A DNA stretch of 64,000 nt from NCBI RefSeq assembly GCF_025698545.1, contig NC_068565.1:1116001-1180000 (forward strand), written 5' to 3'. The stretch comes from Gossypium raimondii (taxonomy: Eukaryota; Streptophyta; Magnoliopsida; Malvales; Malvaceae). The position numbers and the translations under genes were made by a program. The notes under the pieces are model-generated. The model was not told the DNA's origin, searched no databases, and saw only the letters and a program-made list of their open reading frames with translations. The stretch's first letter is position 1. Each line of letters begins with the position of its first letter. Positions 25,700-39,000 of the stretch are shown here, in pieces.

Positions 25700-26895
25700 C
25701 GTGTGTTACAAAACTCGATTCGACTCGAAAAAATTTAAATTTTGAGTTAAACGAATCGAGTCATTCGAATCAACTCGAATTTTTTTTTCGAATTTCGAGT
25801 TCGAATCGAGTTGAGTTTTCGAATTCGAATAACTCGAATAATTCGAATATCAAACTATAATATTTTATATTTTTACCCCAAACTCCCAAACCTTTTTACT
25901 TTTCCCTCAAAACTTTTACTCCTTCCCACTTTCCCCCCAAAACTTTTACTCCCCCTCCCAACCCCCCAATCTACCCAAAATCCATTTCCCACCAAAATTT
26001 TACTCTCCCATTTATTTTTTCTCAAAATTTTACTCCCAAAAACCCTCAAAACCTTTTATTTTCCCCCAAAATTTTTACTCCCTCCCACTTTTCCCCTGAA
26101 ACTTTTATTCCCTTCCCATCCCACCTCCCATCTATCCCAAACCCTCCCCTCTCCAAATTTTTTTAATATTTTCCCTCCAAAATTTTACTCCCCCTATTTA
26201 CTTTCCCTCAAACTTTTATTCCCCAAAACTTTTTATTTTTCCCCTAAACTTTTACTTCTCACCCTTTACTCTCAAATAAAAATCAAAATTATCCAAAAAA
26301 TCACTAAACATAAATAGTAATAATTTTATTTATATATACTATTTATATTATTAAATTAAATTTCACATTTTATATTATTTATATTATTGAATTGTTTAGT
26401 CATATTGAATATTTATATTAAAATTGAATTATTAATTATGCCATAAAATATTCGTGTTAAAATTTTATATTGGTATCAATTTCACATTTTATTTTTAAAA
26501 TAAATTTTATTAAAAATCATATTTTTACATTTAATATATTTTTAATTCTAAAATACATAGTGACAAGAATCAAGATAATTGAAACAACTAAGCAAGCAAA
26601 AAGCTAACCAAGATATAAAAATTAATAAATAAATTATGAAGTGATGAAAGTTAATAAAAAATTTGATTAATGTGGATAAATTTTATTACGATGGGTGACA
26701 ATGGTTACAAGGACCCAAAATTATTTTTTAAAATTTAACTCGAATAAATGTATTCGATTCGATTCGAGTCGAATTTCATCTCACTCGACTTGATTCGAGA
26801 AAACTTCAAATAAAGTTAGGATGATAAAATGAGATTCGAAAACTCGATTAACTCAAAAATTTTTGATTCGATTCGATCGAATGCTCACCCCTACT
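25700..26895. repeat. Repeat with AACTCGAAT-rich ends and a pyrimidine-rich centre
   Basis: The left flank (25712-25860) is built of interleaved palindromic words such as TTCGAATTCGAGTT and AACTCGAAT. The centre (25876-26270) is almost free of G on this strand and repeats variants of CCCAAAACTTTTACTCCC. The right flank (26735-26895) returns to GATTCGAGTCGAA words and ends GATCGAATGCTCACCCCTA. The same right end is found at about 45835 and 47580. Ends of the form TAGGGGTGAGCA are common in hAT-type elements, so a non-autonomous DNA transposon is plausible. Confidence 0.55.
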
Positions 26896-29416
26896 AATAA
26901 CCAGATAACGCGGCTATTTGCGAGTGGGGATTATTAAGACCTTAAAAAGACGTTTGTCGGTTCCAAAAAAACGCTGTTTTCTTTCAAAACACCGTTGAGT
27001 GCGGGCCATGTTTTTATCCTCTTTTGGTTTTGAACAATTTTTTGTTATTTAATAAATTTTTAAATAGTTTTAATATTAAATAAATTTAAAATATAATAAA
27101 TATGTGATAAAAATGAGATATAATCATTTGAAATTAATTTTTTAATTTCTTTAAAAAATTATGATATAAACATTACATTAATCTAAAATGAAAAGAAAAA
27201 TGAGATTAAATGTTAAATTTTATATAAATTATATTATATTGTAACTATTAAAATGCATGATATCCATGATGAGGGTCAAAATATTTTTATATAAATTTTA
27301 TGAGAAATAATGATATTTAAATTAATTTTTCTTTTAAAAATTGAAAGGTTTAATAATTTTAATTGCTTATTAATAATAGTTATAAATTTATAAATGGTAA
27401 AATTGCACTTTAACTTCTCAATAATGGAAAAAAAATTGTCTAGTCCTTTATGAAAATGATGAAATCATAAATTAATACAACCTTATAGAATTATATTTTG
27501 ACCTCTTAAAATTTATAATTTAACTTGATCCTCTTTTAAAAATTCTAGATTCAACCCTATCGGGTCTATAACTTTTAAGAATTCAAACACCTAAATAATT
27601 AAAATACTGAATTGATGTCACTCAACTCATTACATCAAAATCTATCAAAATATGTTAAATCTTAAATCGAGAATCCATTTTTTCTTTAACACTCGATTTA
27701 AATTTGTCAATGTTAACTCGAACCCTAAATTCAATCCAATTAATATGAATTTAATCTGATTTGATTTAATCGTAAAAAAGTCAATAATTCAAATTTATTT
27801 AACATAAATTAAAAATTATCCGAGTCAAAATGAATGAAACCGAATTTACTTCGCAAATTCTAAATCTAAACTCTAAATAACCTCAAATTAATATGAACTA
27901 TAAACCCAACTAACAACTAGAATAACTCAAAACTAGATCAAAATTTTAAAATTCAAATTAATATGATCCAAATTGACTCCATTGATTTATTAACAGTTTT
28001 TCTTTGTTTATTCAAGTGAGGCCCAAGAACAAAACTTGACTGCACCAACCATAGTATGCATTGCCATGAATTTGCATATATATATATATATATATATATA
28101 TAAGAATCTGAGTTAATAATCCCAAGCATTTAAGGTCGAGTCTCATTATGTATAAATATTATGTAAAAATTTTTAATTTATATTTTATTATGTGTAGGTT
28201 TTGTTTAGATTTCATTTTAATTTAAGTTGGAATATATTTTAATTATTAGTTTAATTTCATACAAAAATATTGATTGTAACGTAATTTCGTTTGTGCGTGT
28301 ACACCCAAATTTTGACTTGAAAATAAGATATGTAAAATTGGAATAAATTAAAGAATTTTATTTACGAAATTTAGTTATAATTTACGAATGAATCTTTTGA
28401 TACGAGGGAGAGATGGATACTTGAGATTGCTTGATAATTGATTCAATAATCTTTTTGAGACTCGATCTTTAACCTATAAGGTTCGTTATTAATTTAGGCA
28501 TTAAATTCCAACTCAAACGTGAAATGAAACATATTTAAAAATCCCGGGTCAAACTGTAACCATGTTTATATCCACCCGGGAGGATACTATAGATGTTAGA
28601 GTGAAAAGTTGCAATCTCAACTCAACATTTGCAACGAGAGCTTCCTATTAGGCTCAATTTCGTCTACTCAAATTGATTGATGATGTGGGTTCATCATAAA
28701 TTGTTCTTCATTGCGTCGATGATGCTTTGGTGGCCCAAGATATTGGAAAGTCGACCACCACCCATTTTTGCTGCCCTTGTTGTCCTGTTTATTAATTAGA
28801 TTTATTTGTGGGTCGAATCGAATCGAATCTAAATAAATTGTTTATAAATATTTTTTTTATCCGAGTTCAGCCTATTTTTACAATGATTATAAAGAAAAAA
28901 ACTAAGCACACGTCTTCATTTATTTACTATGAAAATAATAAAGGTTAAAATACAAACACTAATAAAAAGGTTGAAATCTAACACTTAGACAGTATGAGCA
29001 ACAACACTCTTGAAATGTAAGTTGTGGATGGGCTGGGTTTGGGCCTAAAATTTGACTCAAGATCTGGCCCGAATAGAAAATAAGTCTAAAGTTTATTTTT
29101 TGGATTTTCTTTTATATAATTCCTCGTATTTCAAGCAGACAGTTCAATTTATGGATAAGTCTATCATTATTCATTGATAATTTCTTTTTTGGCACAAGAT
29201 GATTTATTTTAAAAAATTTGTTTTGATGGATTGTGGTCTTTGGTGTTTCCATGACCACTATTTTTTATTTGTTTTTTTTTCTGGGTTTTTTCTCACATAT
29301 ATTGTTTCGAGTTAGCAACGATGTTTTCATCGCCACCGAAGCTAAGGCCAAGTAAGCGACCCTTCGCATCAACATTACTTTGCAAATGTCAATGGTTTAT
29401 GCCAAGTATCGACTTA
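26896..29416. other. Intergenic AT-rich DNA, no gene seen
   Basis: Degenerate repeat-like DNA. There is a (TA)n run of about 26 bases at 28075-28101. A short fragment at 29030-29090 ('gggctgggtttgggcctaaa') belongs with the hAT-like family at 42.1 kb. Confidence 0.45.
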
Positions 29417-29556
29417 GGACCCTTTTGGATGTATGTTTACCTGCAGTGTGATACACTTAGATTTCTTTTTTGTCTCACACTACAACATTCAATCTTACCG
29501 CCAGCACTGTTTCTACATTAATCTCAGGTAAACACACCGTCTATCCAAATGGGTTT
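29417..29556. mobile_element. Tourist-like MITE (TTA target site)
   Basis: Flanked by TTA on both sides (29414-29416 and 29557-29559). The left arm GGACCCTTTTGGATGTATGT pairs with the right arm, which reversed reads AAACCCATTTGGATAGACGG, and the arms continue into GTTTACCTG-AG. Inner sequence 'tcttttttgtctcacactac' matches the layout of the element at 32736. TTA duplications and short size fit PIF/Harbinger-type MITEs. Confidence 0.7.
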
Positions 29557-31524
29557 TTAAGCAAAGGCGAATTTGAGGGAAAGGTAGCCAAGACCAAAAA
29601 GGAAAAACATTCAATTTAGTCCCTTCTTAAAATGAAAATCTAAATTAATATACGGTAAAATTTCAGTTTAACCCTCTAAAAAATGAAAAATAAATTCGTC
29701 AATTCCTTTTAAAAGTGGTGAAATCATAAATTAAATAAATGGTAAAAATATATTTTAATGGTTAGGACTTGCAAGCCAAATAAATGGGGAGGGGGTGCCC
29801 AAAGCCATCCCAATAAATGATCTGAAAGCTGTAAATTACACATTGTGGCACTGTCATTAGCTGTATATTTCAACATACATGGATGTCCTTTTTTTCCTTC
29901 TCACTTGAATTTAACGTATTTATTTCCATTTCGTACGATATAGATTTTATTTTTGAGTTTTTCTTATATATATATATTTAATTATTTCTGTTGCTTTTCT
30001 CCTGCACCATAATTAATTTACTACAGCTTTAATTGCTATATTTACTGCTTCAACAGCTAGGAAAAAGATAAAATTTTGAGATGAAAAGGGTTTGGTTAAA
30101 AATGGTAAAATTGCTATTAGTCCCTGTTTATGTGTAAATTATAAATTTAATCCTTGCACTCCAATTTAATTAGTCTTTATATTTTTCAAAATTTTAGTAT
30201 TGGTCAAACGATAGGAGTTAAATTCGTCAAATTAAATTATGTTTTTTTTTCTATTTTTTGTGACAAAGATGTTGTTACATATATAATATCATGTCGATTT
30301 GCTATTTCTACATGATGATTCACAAAAAATTATGTCGTTTTAGTTAATGAAACGGTTCGTCTGGGTCAATATTAAAATTTCAAAACTTGAAAAATATAAA
30401 GACAAAAAATATCAAATTAAAAAACATAAGCTAAATTCGTAATTTACACATAATACACTATTACTTGCAATTTAATGCTTTTTGTTGATATTTTATTTGG
30501 TCAATCACATAAAAAATATATATAGTATATGAATTGAAATATCACGAAATTGCAAATCCAAGACAACAACAAATGTTACCTACTAATAGCATAGATGGTA
30601 GTTGCTATCATAGCCAGGATGAGGATCGAGCCCTAGACCACTATTAAAATAGATGAGATCATTACCATCTCACCTAACTCGTGTGGTTTATTAGAACATG
30701 TGTACGAATTGGTTAAGTTCTATTATTAGTGTTTTACTATGCATAAAACTGTAGCTTTAGTTCATGTTCATTTCCAGCCTTGGCACAAACAAGAGACGTT
30801 AAATCCATTAACTAGGGTTTTTTTTAACATAAAAATAACGACATTACACATGTGATAATATATTTGAAGCATCAGATTTTGAAAATAATAAACTTAATGA
30901 ATTTAATAATTATCATTTGACCCATATTAAAATTTCAAAATTCAAAAATACATTAATTAAAATAATTAAATTAAAATACAAAACAAAATCCACCACTTAT
31001 ACATAACATCAACTTATATAACAGAATTTAACCTAGATTTTAAGTATTAATTAATCTTCAGATTATACTTCACAAATTTATAACAAACCCATCCTTCGAT
31101 ATCATTTAACTCATCATAACCCCTTGTTGATTGTAATATTAAGACACATTATATTTTTAAAGATATACAGTCAAACCGAAAATGATTTTATTAGAAAGAA
31201 CAATCATGAATCTCGAGAATATTAATTTTCATAAACCGTAAAACCGACATTAAAGATAATAAAGAAATTAACTTTATCATATCCACCATTTTTTAAAGCT
31301 GATCTTTAACGATCACCAAAAAAGGAGTACATTAGATAACCTAAAGGAGGAAATAATTCATGGAAATAAATAAGTTAAAAAGAGTTCATAGACAATTATG
31401 AACATCTCCAACTAAAGCTTAAACTGTTAGATATTTTTCCCAAAGAAGAAGATGAACAAAAAAAGAAAAGAGAAAAGGAGCAAAAAGGGAGGGGATACAG
31501 TGAGATTAAGGGACTTATATGAAA
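29557..31524. other. Intergenic, inverted-repeat element and 3' flank
   Basis: About 30104-30470 is an inverted-repeat element: GGTAAAATTGCTATTAGTCC, TTTATGTGTAAATTATAAAT on the left, with ATTACACATAATACAC-type complement on the right, and 'tatatttttcaaaattttag' against its complement inside. The rest is AT-rich without a gene. The last part should hold the 3' untranslated region of the zinc-ribbon gene. Confidence 0.5.
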
Positions 31525-31731
31525 TTAACGATAAGATCGAAGGATCGCCCCACAAAATGTACAAATAATGGCTCTCCAAGATTTCTTGTAAAACGGGACG
31601 TAACAAAATCTGGTGGAGGTTTTCATATCGGCGACACGTGCTCCTCCGCCACACCGTGAACAAATCCCCGCCGCCGGCTTAGTAGTGCTCACTTTCTTTG
31701 TCTGATCAACGAGGAAACAAAAGAACACCAT
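31525..31731 (-). CDS. Small zinc-ribbon protein (68 aa)
   Basis: This is a complete intronless frame beginning MVFFCFLVDQ and ending AILRSYR. It has two CxxC pairs, C24-SR-C27 in GICSRCGGG and C57-TF-C60 in IICTFCGAIL, spaced as a four-cysteine zinc ribbon, with a conserved RFCYVPFYKKSWRAI block between them. It is the conserved plant family of about 65-70 aa sometimes carried in databases under a misleading 'methionyl-tRNA synthetase' name. It is far too short to be a synthetase, and its function is unknown to me. The start at 31731 gives the family's MVFF N-terminus. A TATA-like string (minus strand ATAAATATA) lies about 150 bases upstream at 31875-31885. Confidence 0.85.
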   Translation of the reverse strand: MVFFCFLVDQTKKVSTTKPAAGICSRCGGGARVADMKTSTRFCYVPFYKKSWRAIICTFCGAILRSYR

Positions 31732-32232
31732 GGCTTTTTTTTTTTTTGCAGTGAATGAAAAGCTCTGTGTGCTTTGAATAACAGTTGGAACTTAGAGAAA
31801 AAAAAAAACACTGCTCAGGACTGTCGGAGTTTGGTTTTTTAAAGATAGAGATCGGATGAAAGGGCTCAGTTGTGTATATATTTATGTTTGAGGGTTAAAA
31901 GTCGAGCAACTTTGGTATATGGGTGAAAGATTTTTTTTTTTTTAGATACTTTTCTATATGTAATAATTATATTGGATTCAACCATGGTTGCTCCTCTAGT
32001 ATCTTTGGAAAGCAATAGTAGCGAGAAAATTCATGATTAGTTGTTTATCTCTTTAAAGAGTATCAGCGACGAGAGAACTAATCATTGATACATGTGGTGG
32101 ATACATTGATTTCGACTTGGAAAAACTCAAGTTGAACGTATGTGAATCATAGATAACATTGTTTAATCGCTATTTTTTAAGGTTAATTGATTAAATAAGG
32201 AAAGAGATTAGTTAAAAAAGTTTTACCAAGTC
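31732..32232. other. Upstream region of the zinc-ribbon gene
   Basis: Contains the presumed promoter and 5' untranslated region on the minus strand, with poly-T/poly-A runs at about 31735-31747 and 31930-31943. Nothing else is supportable. Confidence 0.45.
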
Positions 32233-32402
32233 GGCTGAGTATTAGCTCGATTAGCATCGGTATTGTTGCTAATATAGGAGGACGTGACTTTAAGTACGCT
32301 GAAGCACATTATCTTCTTGTTTAAGGATTTGGGAGAAACTATAGGTAGTTTTAGACATTATATCAAAAAAATATATATGATAATCACTTTTAATCAGATT
32401 AG
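32233..32402 (+). repeat. SINE-like copy 4
   Basis: Begins TCGGCTGAGTATTAGCTCGA (A-box region), followed by TATAGGAGGACGTGACTTTA, GTACGCTGAAGCACATTATC and GAAACTATAGGTAGTTTTAG. It has the family layout with a mutated B box. Confidence 0.65.
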
Positions 32403-32735
32403 TGTTCAAAAAAAAGTTTTACCAATATTTTAATGTTTATTCCCGATTCAATTGATTTGAATGGTTAAACTATCTATCAATCAACAAATAAATAAAATTA
32501 ATAAAAATAAAAAATATATATTAAAAATATAATCTAAAAATATAAATATATGTTTGAGCAGCTATAAAAGAAAAAACCGAACTAGTACAAAGCATAAACA
32601 AACAAAAATTTGTATAATAGTATAAAACTCGTACCTCAGTAATAGGAATGAGTTTAAAAAATATATATATGTGGTGTATATTATATTTGTAATTTCATTA
32701 TTAATTTACGAATTATGGGGGAAATTCAAAATTTA

Positions 32736-32885
32736 GGGTGGGTTTGAATGGGCAATTGGGTGCAGTGCAGTGCGTTTAGCTTACTTTTTATCTCACGCTA
32801 CAGTATCGCTACAGTATCTAATCTCACCGCTACCGCTATTTTTACTCTAACCTCAGATAAACACATTGCACATCCAAACTCACCC
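32736..32885. mobile_element. Tourist-like MITE (TTA target site)
   Basis: 150 bases flanked by TTA at 32733-32735 and 32886-32888. The left arm GGGTGGGTTTGAATGGGCAA matches the reversed right arm GGGTGAGTTTGGATGTGCAA at 16 of 20 positions. The centre contains CGCTACAGTATCGCTACAGT. It is of the same type as the element at 29417. Confidence 0.8.
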
Positions 32886-33646
32886 TTAATGAGTTGTGAT
32901 TAAATCCGAATTCAAATTAAGTTGTACTTTTAAAGAGAGAAAAAAATTTAAATTACAGAGAAATCCAAACTTTGATGAGTTATGATTGAATCCAAATTCG
33001 AATAAAATTGAATCTTTAAATAAAGTAAAGCTTTTCTAACACTATTTTTTCGTCATTAATTATTGAATAATTTATCTTGCCTTTTATTACGTTAATACAA
33101 GTTCAAAGAGTTGTTCGAAGTTTAAGTGAGAAAAATGGGCCATGTGGGTTTCTGACACGTGTAAAGCAGTAGCTGGATATGGGTCCTATATGTTGACAGA
33201 ATAGGAAAAGACAGTTTATTTATATAACTAATAAGTTGTTGGTTCCACCGTTTCACTTTTTAAATAAGGTTTAATTACGCCGCGGATGTTGAAATTTTTT
33301 TATTTTTTTAATTTAGTCCTTATTTTTTTCTAAAAATAGGATAAGCAAAAGTCGACAGACAAATTGAAAATCGCCAGCCAAATGTGTAAAACTTGTCTAA
33401 AGTTTTCTATTCGTAATTAATTAGGCTTATGTAACCAGACAAATACAAGTTTGACTTTTATACATTGACAAATTTAATTGAGGCCAATTAAGTTGAATAT
33501 GTCTACATGCAAACATAATAAGTCAAGTTGGATAATATATGCATTCAACTCAACTATACTTTTTGGAATTTTTTTTTTTAAGTTCGGTTCATGTTGGACA
33601 AAATCAAGAAATTTTATTTTATTTTAAAAAGCTGAGAATTAAAATT

Positions 33647-34041
33647 GGGTAAACTACACTTAAGGTTACTAAATTATGAGTAATTTCACATTTTGGTTAG
33701 TGAATTGTTCAGAAGGTTTTATTTCAGTCATTTTACTATTAGAGTTGTTGTTGTATGGTCAACATTGACTATCATATCGACTTAGATATGAGGTATGTTC
33801 TTCTACTAGCTAATGGGTATTGATCCGCCGTACTAATCGTTGAATCATCACTTGAAACTCGCTAGCCAAATTAAAAAAAAAAAACCTTAACAACTCAATG
33901 AATTAACTAAAAAATTTCAAATAGTTAGGTAAATTAAATGAAAAATTCAAATAGTTTGGTGACCATTTTGCAACCTTTTGAAGTTGAGTGATCAAAACAT
34001 AAATTTACTAATAGTTTACTGACCTTGAGTATAATTTATCC
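33647..34041. mobile_element. Inverted-repeat element (MITE), same family as 52106-52635
   Basis: The left end GGGTAAACTACACTTAAGGT pairs with the reversed right end GGATAAATTATACTCAAGGT. The inner block TTGAATCATCACTTGAAACT also occurs in the copy next to the GH3 gene. No coding capacity. Confidence 0.7.
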
Positions 34042-36039
34042 GTTGAAATTTTAATTTATAAGCAAATATTTAACTTTGTCATAGTAATATTTTTTTAAAA
34101 AATTTATATGAAATAGTTGCGTCAAATCAATATATATTATCATTTTGGATCTAGAATTTTTGGCACTAGATAGTCACATTGGATCCTAATTAAATCAAGG
34201 TGGAGTTGAATCAAATAAGTAAATAAGAGTAAAGCTCTCTCAATGCTAGTTTTTCCATTCACAATATTCAAACTTAAAACTTGACTTAAATTATCACTCG
34301 TTAATGTATATAACTTCTATTCAGATTATACGATATAATCATATTTATTAAAAAGAAAACTCAAATATTTATCAAGAATAACCTTTAAATAAATCTGAAA
34401 ATAGATAAATTTGCCATAACCGTCACATCAACATTGTGTAATGTAAAACACAATAGGAAACCATTGTTGACTATAATTTTGTAATGGTTATAGGATAATT
34501 GATACATACATGCATATATACAGAGAATTAATGTCTTCTACTTAGATCATTGAAATTAAAAAGATTGACAATTTGATAATGATTTACAAATCTTGGACCA
34601 AGAAAAATAAATGAAGAGGTAAAGCTAAATGCCAAATGTCCATAATTAAAATGTGAATCTCACATATCTCAACTATCAACATTCAACCACCCTGATAGCT
34701 CTATTTGTGTTATATTATTCAAGGGATGTTATTAATTTAGTGATGTAATGCAAGGGTGTTGAATTAATAATGTATTAATGCATAATGGATATTTCTAGAA
34801 TATATGTATATATTTTCAATGGTAGCACAAATTTTTATTCACATGTTCACACATTTTGGAAGAGTACTTGAGAAAAGAAAGAAGAAGAAAAAGGAACGCT
34901 CCCACATGTTTCATTAGCTATTTATTGTTTATCATAATTATAGAAAGTTTGATGTAATTATAAACACAAAATGATTAAGACAAAAAATAAAAAAAGTTTT
35001 AAAATATCAAAATATTATATGAGTCTATATGAGTTGATATACATATTATAAGTTAATATTGGCTAAAATGAAACGATACACCTCAAAACGATCAAAATAA
35101 AATAAAATAAAACATAACTCACTAGATACTAATTTAAAATTTAAACGATACATACTGATTGATAGAATTGATTCGAACCATGGTTTCGTTTGAACTAAAT
35201 TTAGTCCTCTTAAATGTGACATATTTAATATATAGTAAACTAATTTCTTTTTCACCTACATTTAGACCTTAAGATTCAGTTATCAAATATATTATTGTTT
35301 CATCGTACAAATGATCTTGCAACTTACTAATTTTTATTCAATTTTACAACCCCAAAAATTAAGTTGTTTGATAAATTCAATAACCGAAAAATAAATATTA
35401 AAAATTTAAATACTGAATTTACGTGATAAAATTAAAATTCTATTCAAAATTAATTGCGAAATATAATTACTTTATTTGTTAAATATAGATTTTAAAATAT
35501 AAAAATTATATTCTATATTTTATTCTTAGTTTTAAATATTTCACTTTATTTTAAAAAATAAATGTTAATTGTTAAGTTTTATAAGATAATATAATATTAA
35601 AATAAGTAAAATAAAAATTTGAAAAAGTTTTACATTAAGTCTACTTATCATTTTTCAAACTACTTTATAGAAAAAATTCTATCAAATTATTATTTTAGAT
35701 TATCAAACATATTTTAAAAATAAATCATTAAAAATATTAATTTTCAATTAATTTAATTTTTCAAGCATTTATCAAATAACTCCTAACTCTCAAAAATTTT
35801 TCTAAAATTTGAGTAATATAACCTACAATTCTACAAATCCTATGGAGAGAAGCAGAGATCAAGCATATATATGATTCATATATATATAGACATTAAATAT
35901 GGATAAAAAGCAATATTAATGCATTGAGAAAATATTATGTTCAAAGAACATATCAATGAAAATGAATATAGGGCAAGAAACGAAAAAAAGAATGAACGAA
36001 TGGTAGGGGAAAAAGATTTGAGTCAACCTGTAATCGGAA
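34042..36039. other. Intergenic AT-rich DNA, no gene seen
   Basis: No supportable gene or clean element. The part nearest 36039 is expected to hold the SCAMP 3' untranslated region (minus strand). Confidence 0.45.
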
Positions 36040-39000
36040 TCATAGTGCTGCCATCATGGATTTGGTTACAGCCTCGCGCTTTATTTCAGCAGCTTTACCG
36101 CTACCTCGGAAATACATGTAAACTTGCTGCGGGATTTGAAAGAGAAAACCGAGTGAATAAGCGAAGAAGAGGAGTAGTTTTAAAGGAAAAGATGATGAAA
36201 GAAGGGGGGGGGGGGTTACTGAACCTGAATAACCCACAGACTGAGCAATGATTCGACGAAAAAGAATGCACAGCCGATAAAGTAGAATATCTGCAAGTCG
36301 AAAGCATGAACATGTCAAGCATTTTACAGACATGTGATGATTAGTGAAGGAGAAACACGCAAAGGTCATATTCTAGTATTAGCCCTTATATTATGCATAA
36401 GTTTTGGTTTTAGTCATTGTATATTTGGTCATTCTTAGTTTCTATTCTTTTTAAAATTAGAATTTTAGTCCAATCACAAATTGTAACAATTATAACATTA
36501 ATTAAATTATTCTATTTCAAATTTTTATACAACATTAATTTTATTATAGGCGTAACATCATGTGAGCTCGGTTTCCTATTTCAATAATATATTTAAAAAT
36601 TGAATTTAATAGTTATAGTTTGAGTTATAATTTAAATTTCAAAATTTAAAAGTATAGAAATTAAAAACGATTAAATAGAAGAACTAAGACTAAATCAATA
36701 ATTTACGTATAGTACAAGACTGATTTTAGAATTTGACTTCATTGGATTTAATAGCTACAATTTGTGTCAATAATAAAATTTGAAAAATTGAAAAGTATAG
36801 AAATTAAAATTAACTGGTTCAATTAATTGAACCTTAGTTATATTACAACAATAAAGACGTGTATTTAAGCACACTTTAACGTGTTTTTCTCTCCGATTTA
36901 AGGGTTTGGAAGGAGCAGATTATGGATAGTAGGCATTGTATTAAAAAATATTGACCCACTTAAAAAATATAAATATTAAAATTGACCAAACTAAAAGGAC
37001 TAAATCTATACTGTAAGCATAATATAGTGATTAATAGCATTTTAGTATAATTCGATAGGAGGATACATAGTAAAATCAGGTTCCCGTGAAGTAAATTATA
37101 GCATTGTAATGGCAAGAAACTTACCCCTACCGCAGCATCAATGCCGAAAAGATCTATTGCAGGCAAAATACCTCTGTATAAAGAATTACGCCATAAAGAC
37201 ATCAGTAAAATATTACTACAAACAATCAAATACATCAGTAAAGTATTAAGATATAGATTGCAATTTATTTTCTTTACAAAAAAAAAAAAGAGTAAATTAA
37301 TTTTTATATATTAAATTAAAATCTTTAAGTTAAATTTTATTTATTGATTTTTACTATTAAAAACTGACATGATTGATAGAGTAATCAGACAATTACACTG
37401 GAGTGCTACGTATATATCATGTCGATATGCAAAGATCACTTTTTAATAATAGAAATAGATGAAATTTTTAGCAGAATGATCAATTTGCTCTTTGATTTAA
37501 TGTATAATGATTAATTTACTCGCTTTTTAAATAAAAAAAATATAACTCCTATTACAAAAGCCTCCATGATACATTTATCAATACTAAAGCTGTACTACTT
37601 GAATGAGAAAATCAAATAGACTTACGCAATAGACTTTCCCTTGAAAAGAAATGGCGGAGCAATTGTAGCAAAGATGCAAAAGAAGATATGCAACTACAAG
37701 GTAGATCAGAAGAGTTAGAAATGAGGAGCTTTCGGATGTATCTTTGATTACTAAAAGAAAAAGAAAATTACAGTGAGAAAGCAGTAAGCTTACAATGTAA
37801 AATATGAAAAACCATCCGAACTTTAATGCACTATCAGTCCTGTAAAGGAACAGGAATATAACCATATAAGAACAGTTCAAACTCAGCTACATTGTTGAAG
37901 CTGAATTTCGGTGGTGCATGATTGAGATATTGTGTGAGAACAGGAAAATAACTATATAACAACAGTTAAAATTCAGCTCACAATGTTATTTTATTCGTTT
38001 GATACATGATTCTAGTGTTTTTTTGGGTTATAATATACTAAAAGTTTATGTACTCTTCTTAAATTTAGAAATTAGTCCATTAACTTCTCATATTTTAAAA
38101 TTTAAGTTTAACTGTTAACACTGTAAAAATTATTATTAAATTTAGATTCATTACAGCAACATTATTTTTTAGTTACATAACTACGGAGTAAATTTTTTTA
38201 ATTTCAAAATGTCACACCAATAAAATTAAGAAAAAAATTCTAAAAGTAAAAGTACAAGAACAAAATTTCAAATTTGTAAAGAATACATAGATTTATGACA
38301 TATTTTAATTTCAAAATATTATAATAATAAATTTAAAAAATTAACAATTTTAAATTAAAAAAGTAAAGAGATTAAATATTTAAAAGAAAATTAAGTTTGA
38401 AATCTATGAACACCAGAGAGATTTAGCCTTGCTATAACTTTTAGCGTAAATAGATACAGCTTTAATGTAAAACAAATATAGAATAACTAAAAAGTAGTAC
38501 CTCATGGCACGATAAAGAGGGCGATACCACAAATAATAGGCACCAGGAACCCCAGATAATAAATAAATGATGGCAAGAAGCCAAATTGCTGGACCTGGAA
38601 TGAATATACATTCCTAATATGAGTAAGAACACCAAATGAACAGTAATTTTAAAGTACTAAAATCAATAACTTTTGAAATCCACCTTCACATTTGATCCAG
38701 GCGGCAGTGACAGCTATTATGTTCCATGTAAGACATGCAACCAAACCTGCCAACATACAAATAAATTTAGAGACTTATAAGGTAAAAATTCCTTTACGGT
38801 GTCTCTCAATTTTTAAATTAAATAAATTAGTCCTTTTAAAAAAATTGAAGCAATTTAATTTCTATTAATTTCGAAAGTGAGCAAGGATAACTAATTACGA
38901 TGTTAATATTTTTTTAATTGTACATAATTTTGATTGGTACAATAATAAATTCAATCTCAACATTTACACATTTACACGGATGTTGCACGATAAATTTATT

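Noticed and set aside
25811..26317. 168-codon frame rich in Pro, Leu and Phe
   Set aside because: It is a by-product of the pyrimidine-rich tract, where stop codons are rare. There is no family resemblance.
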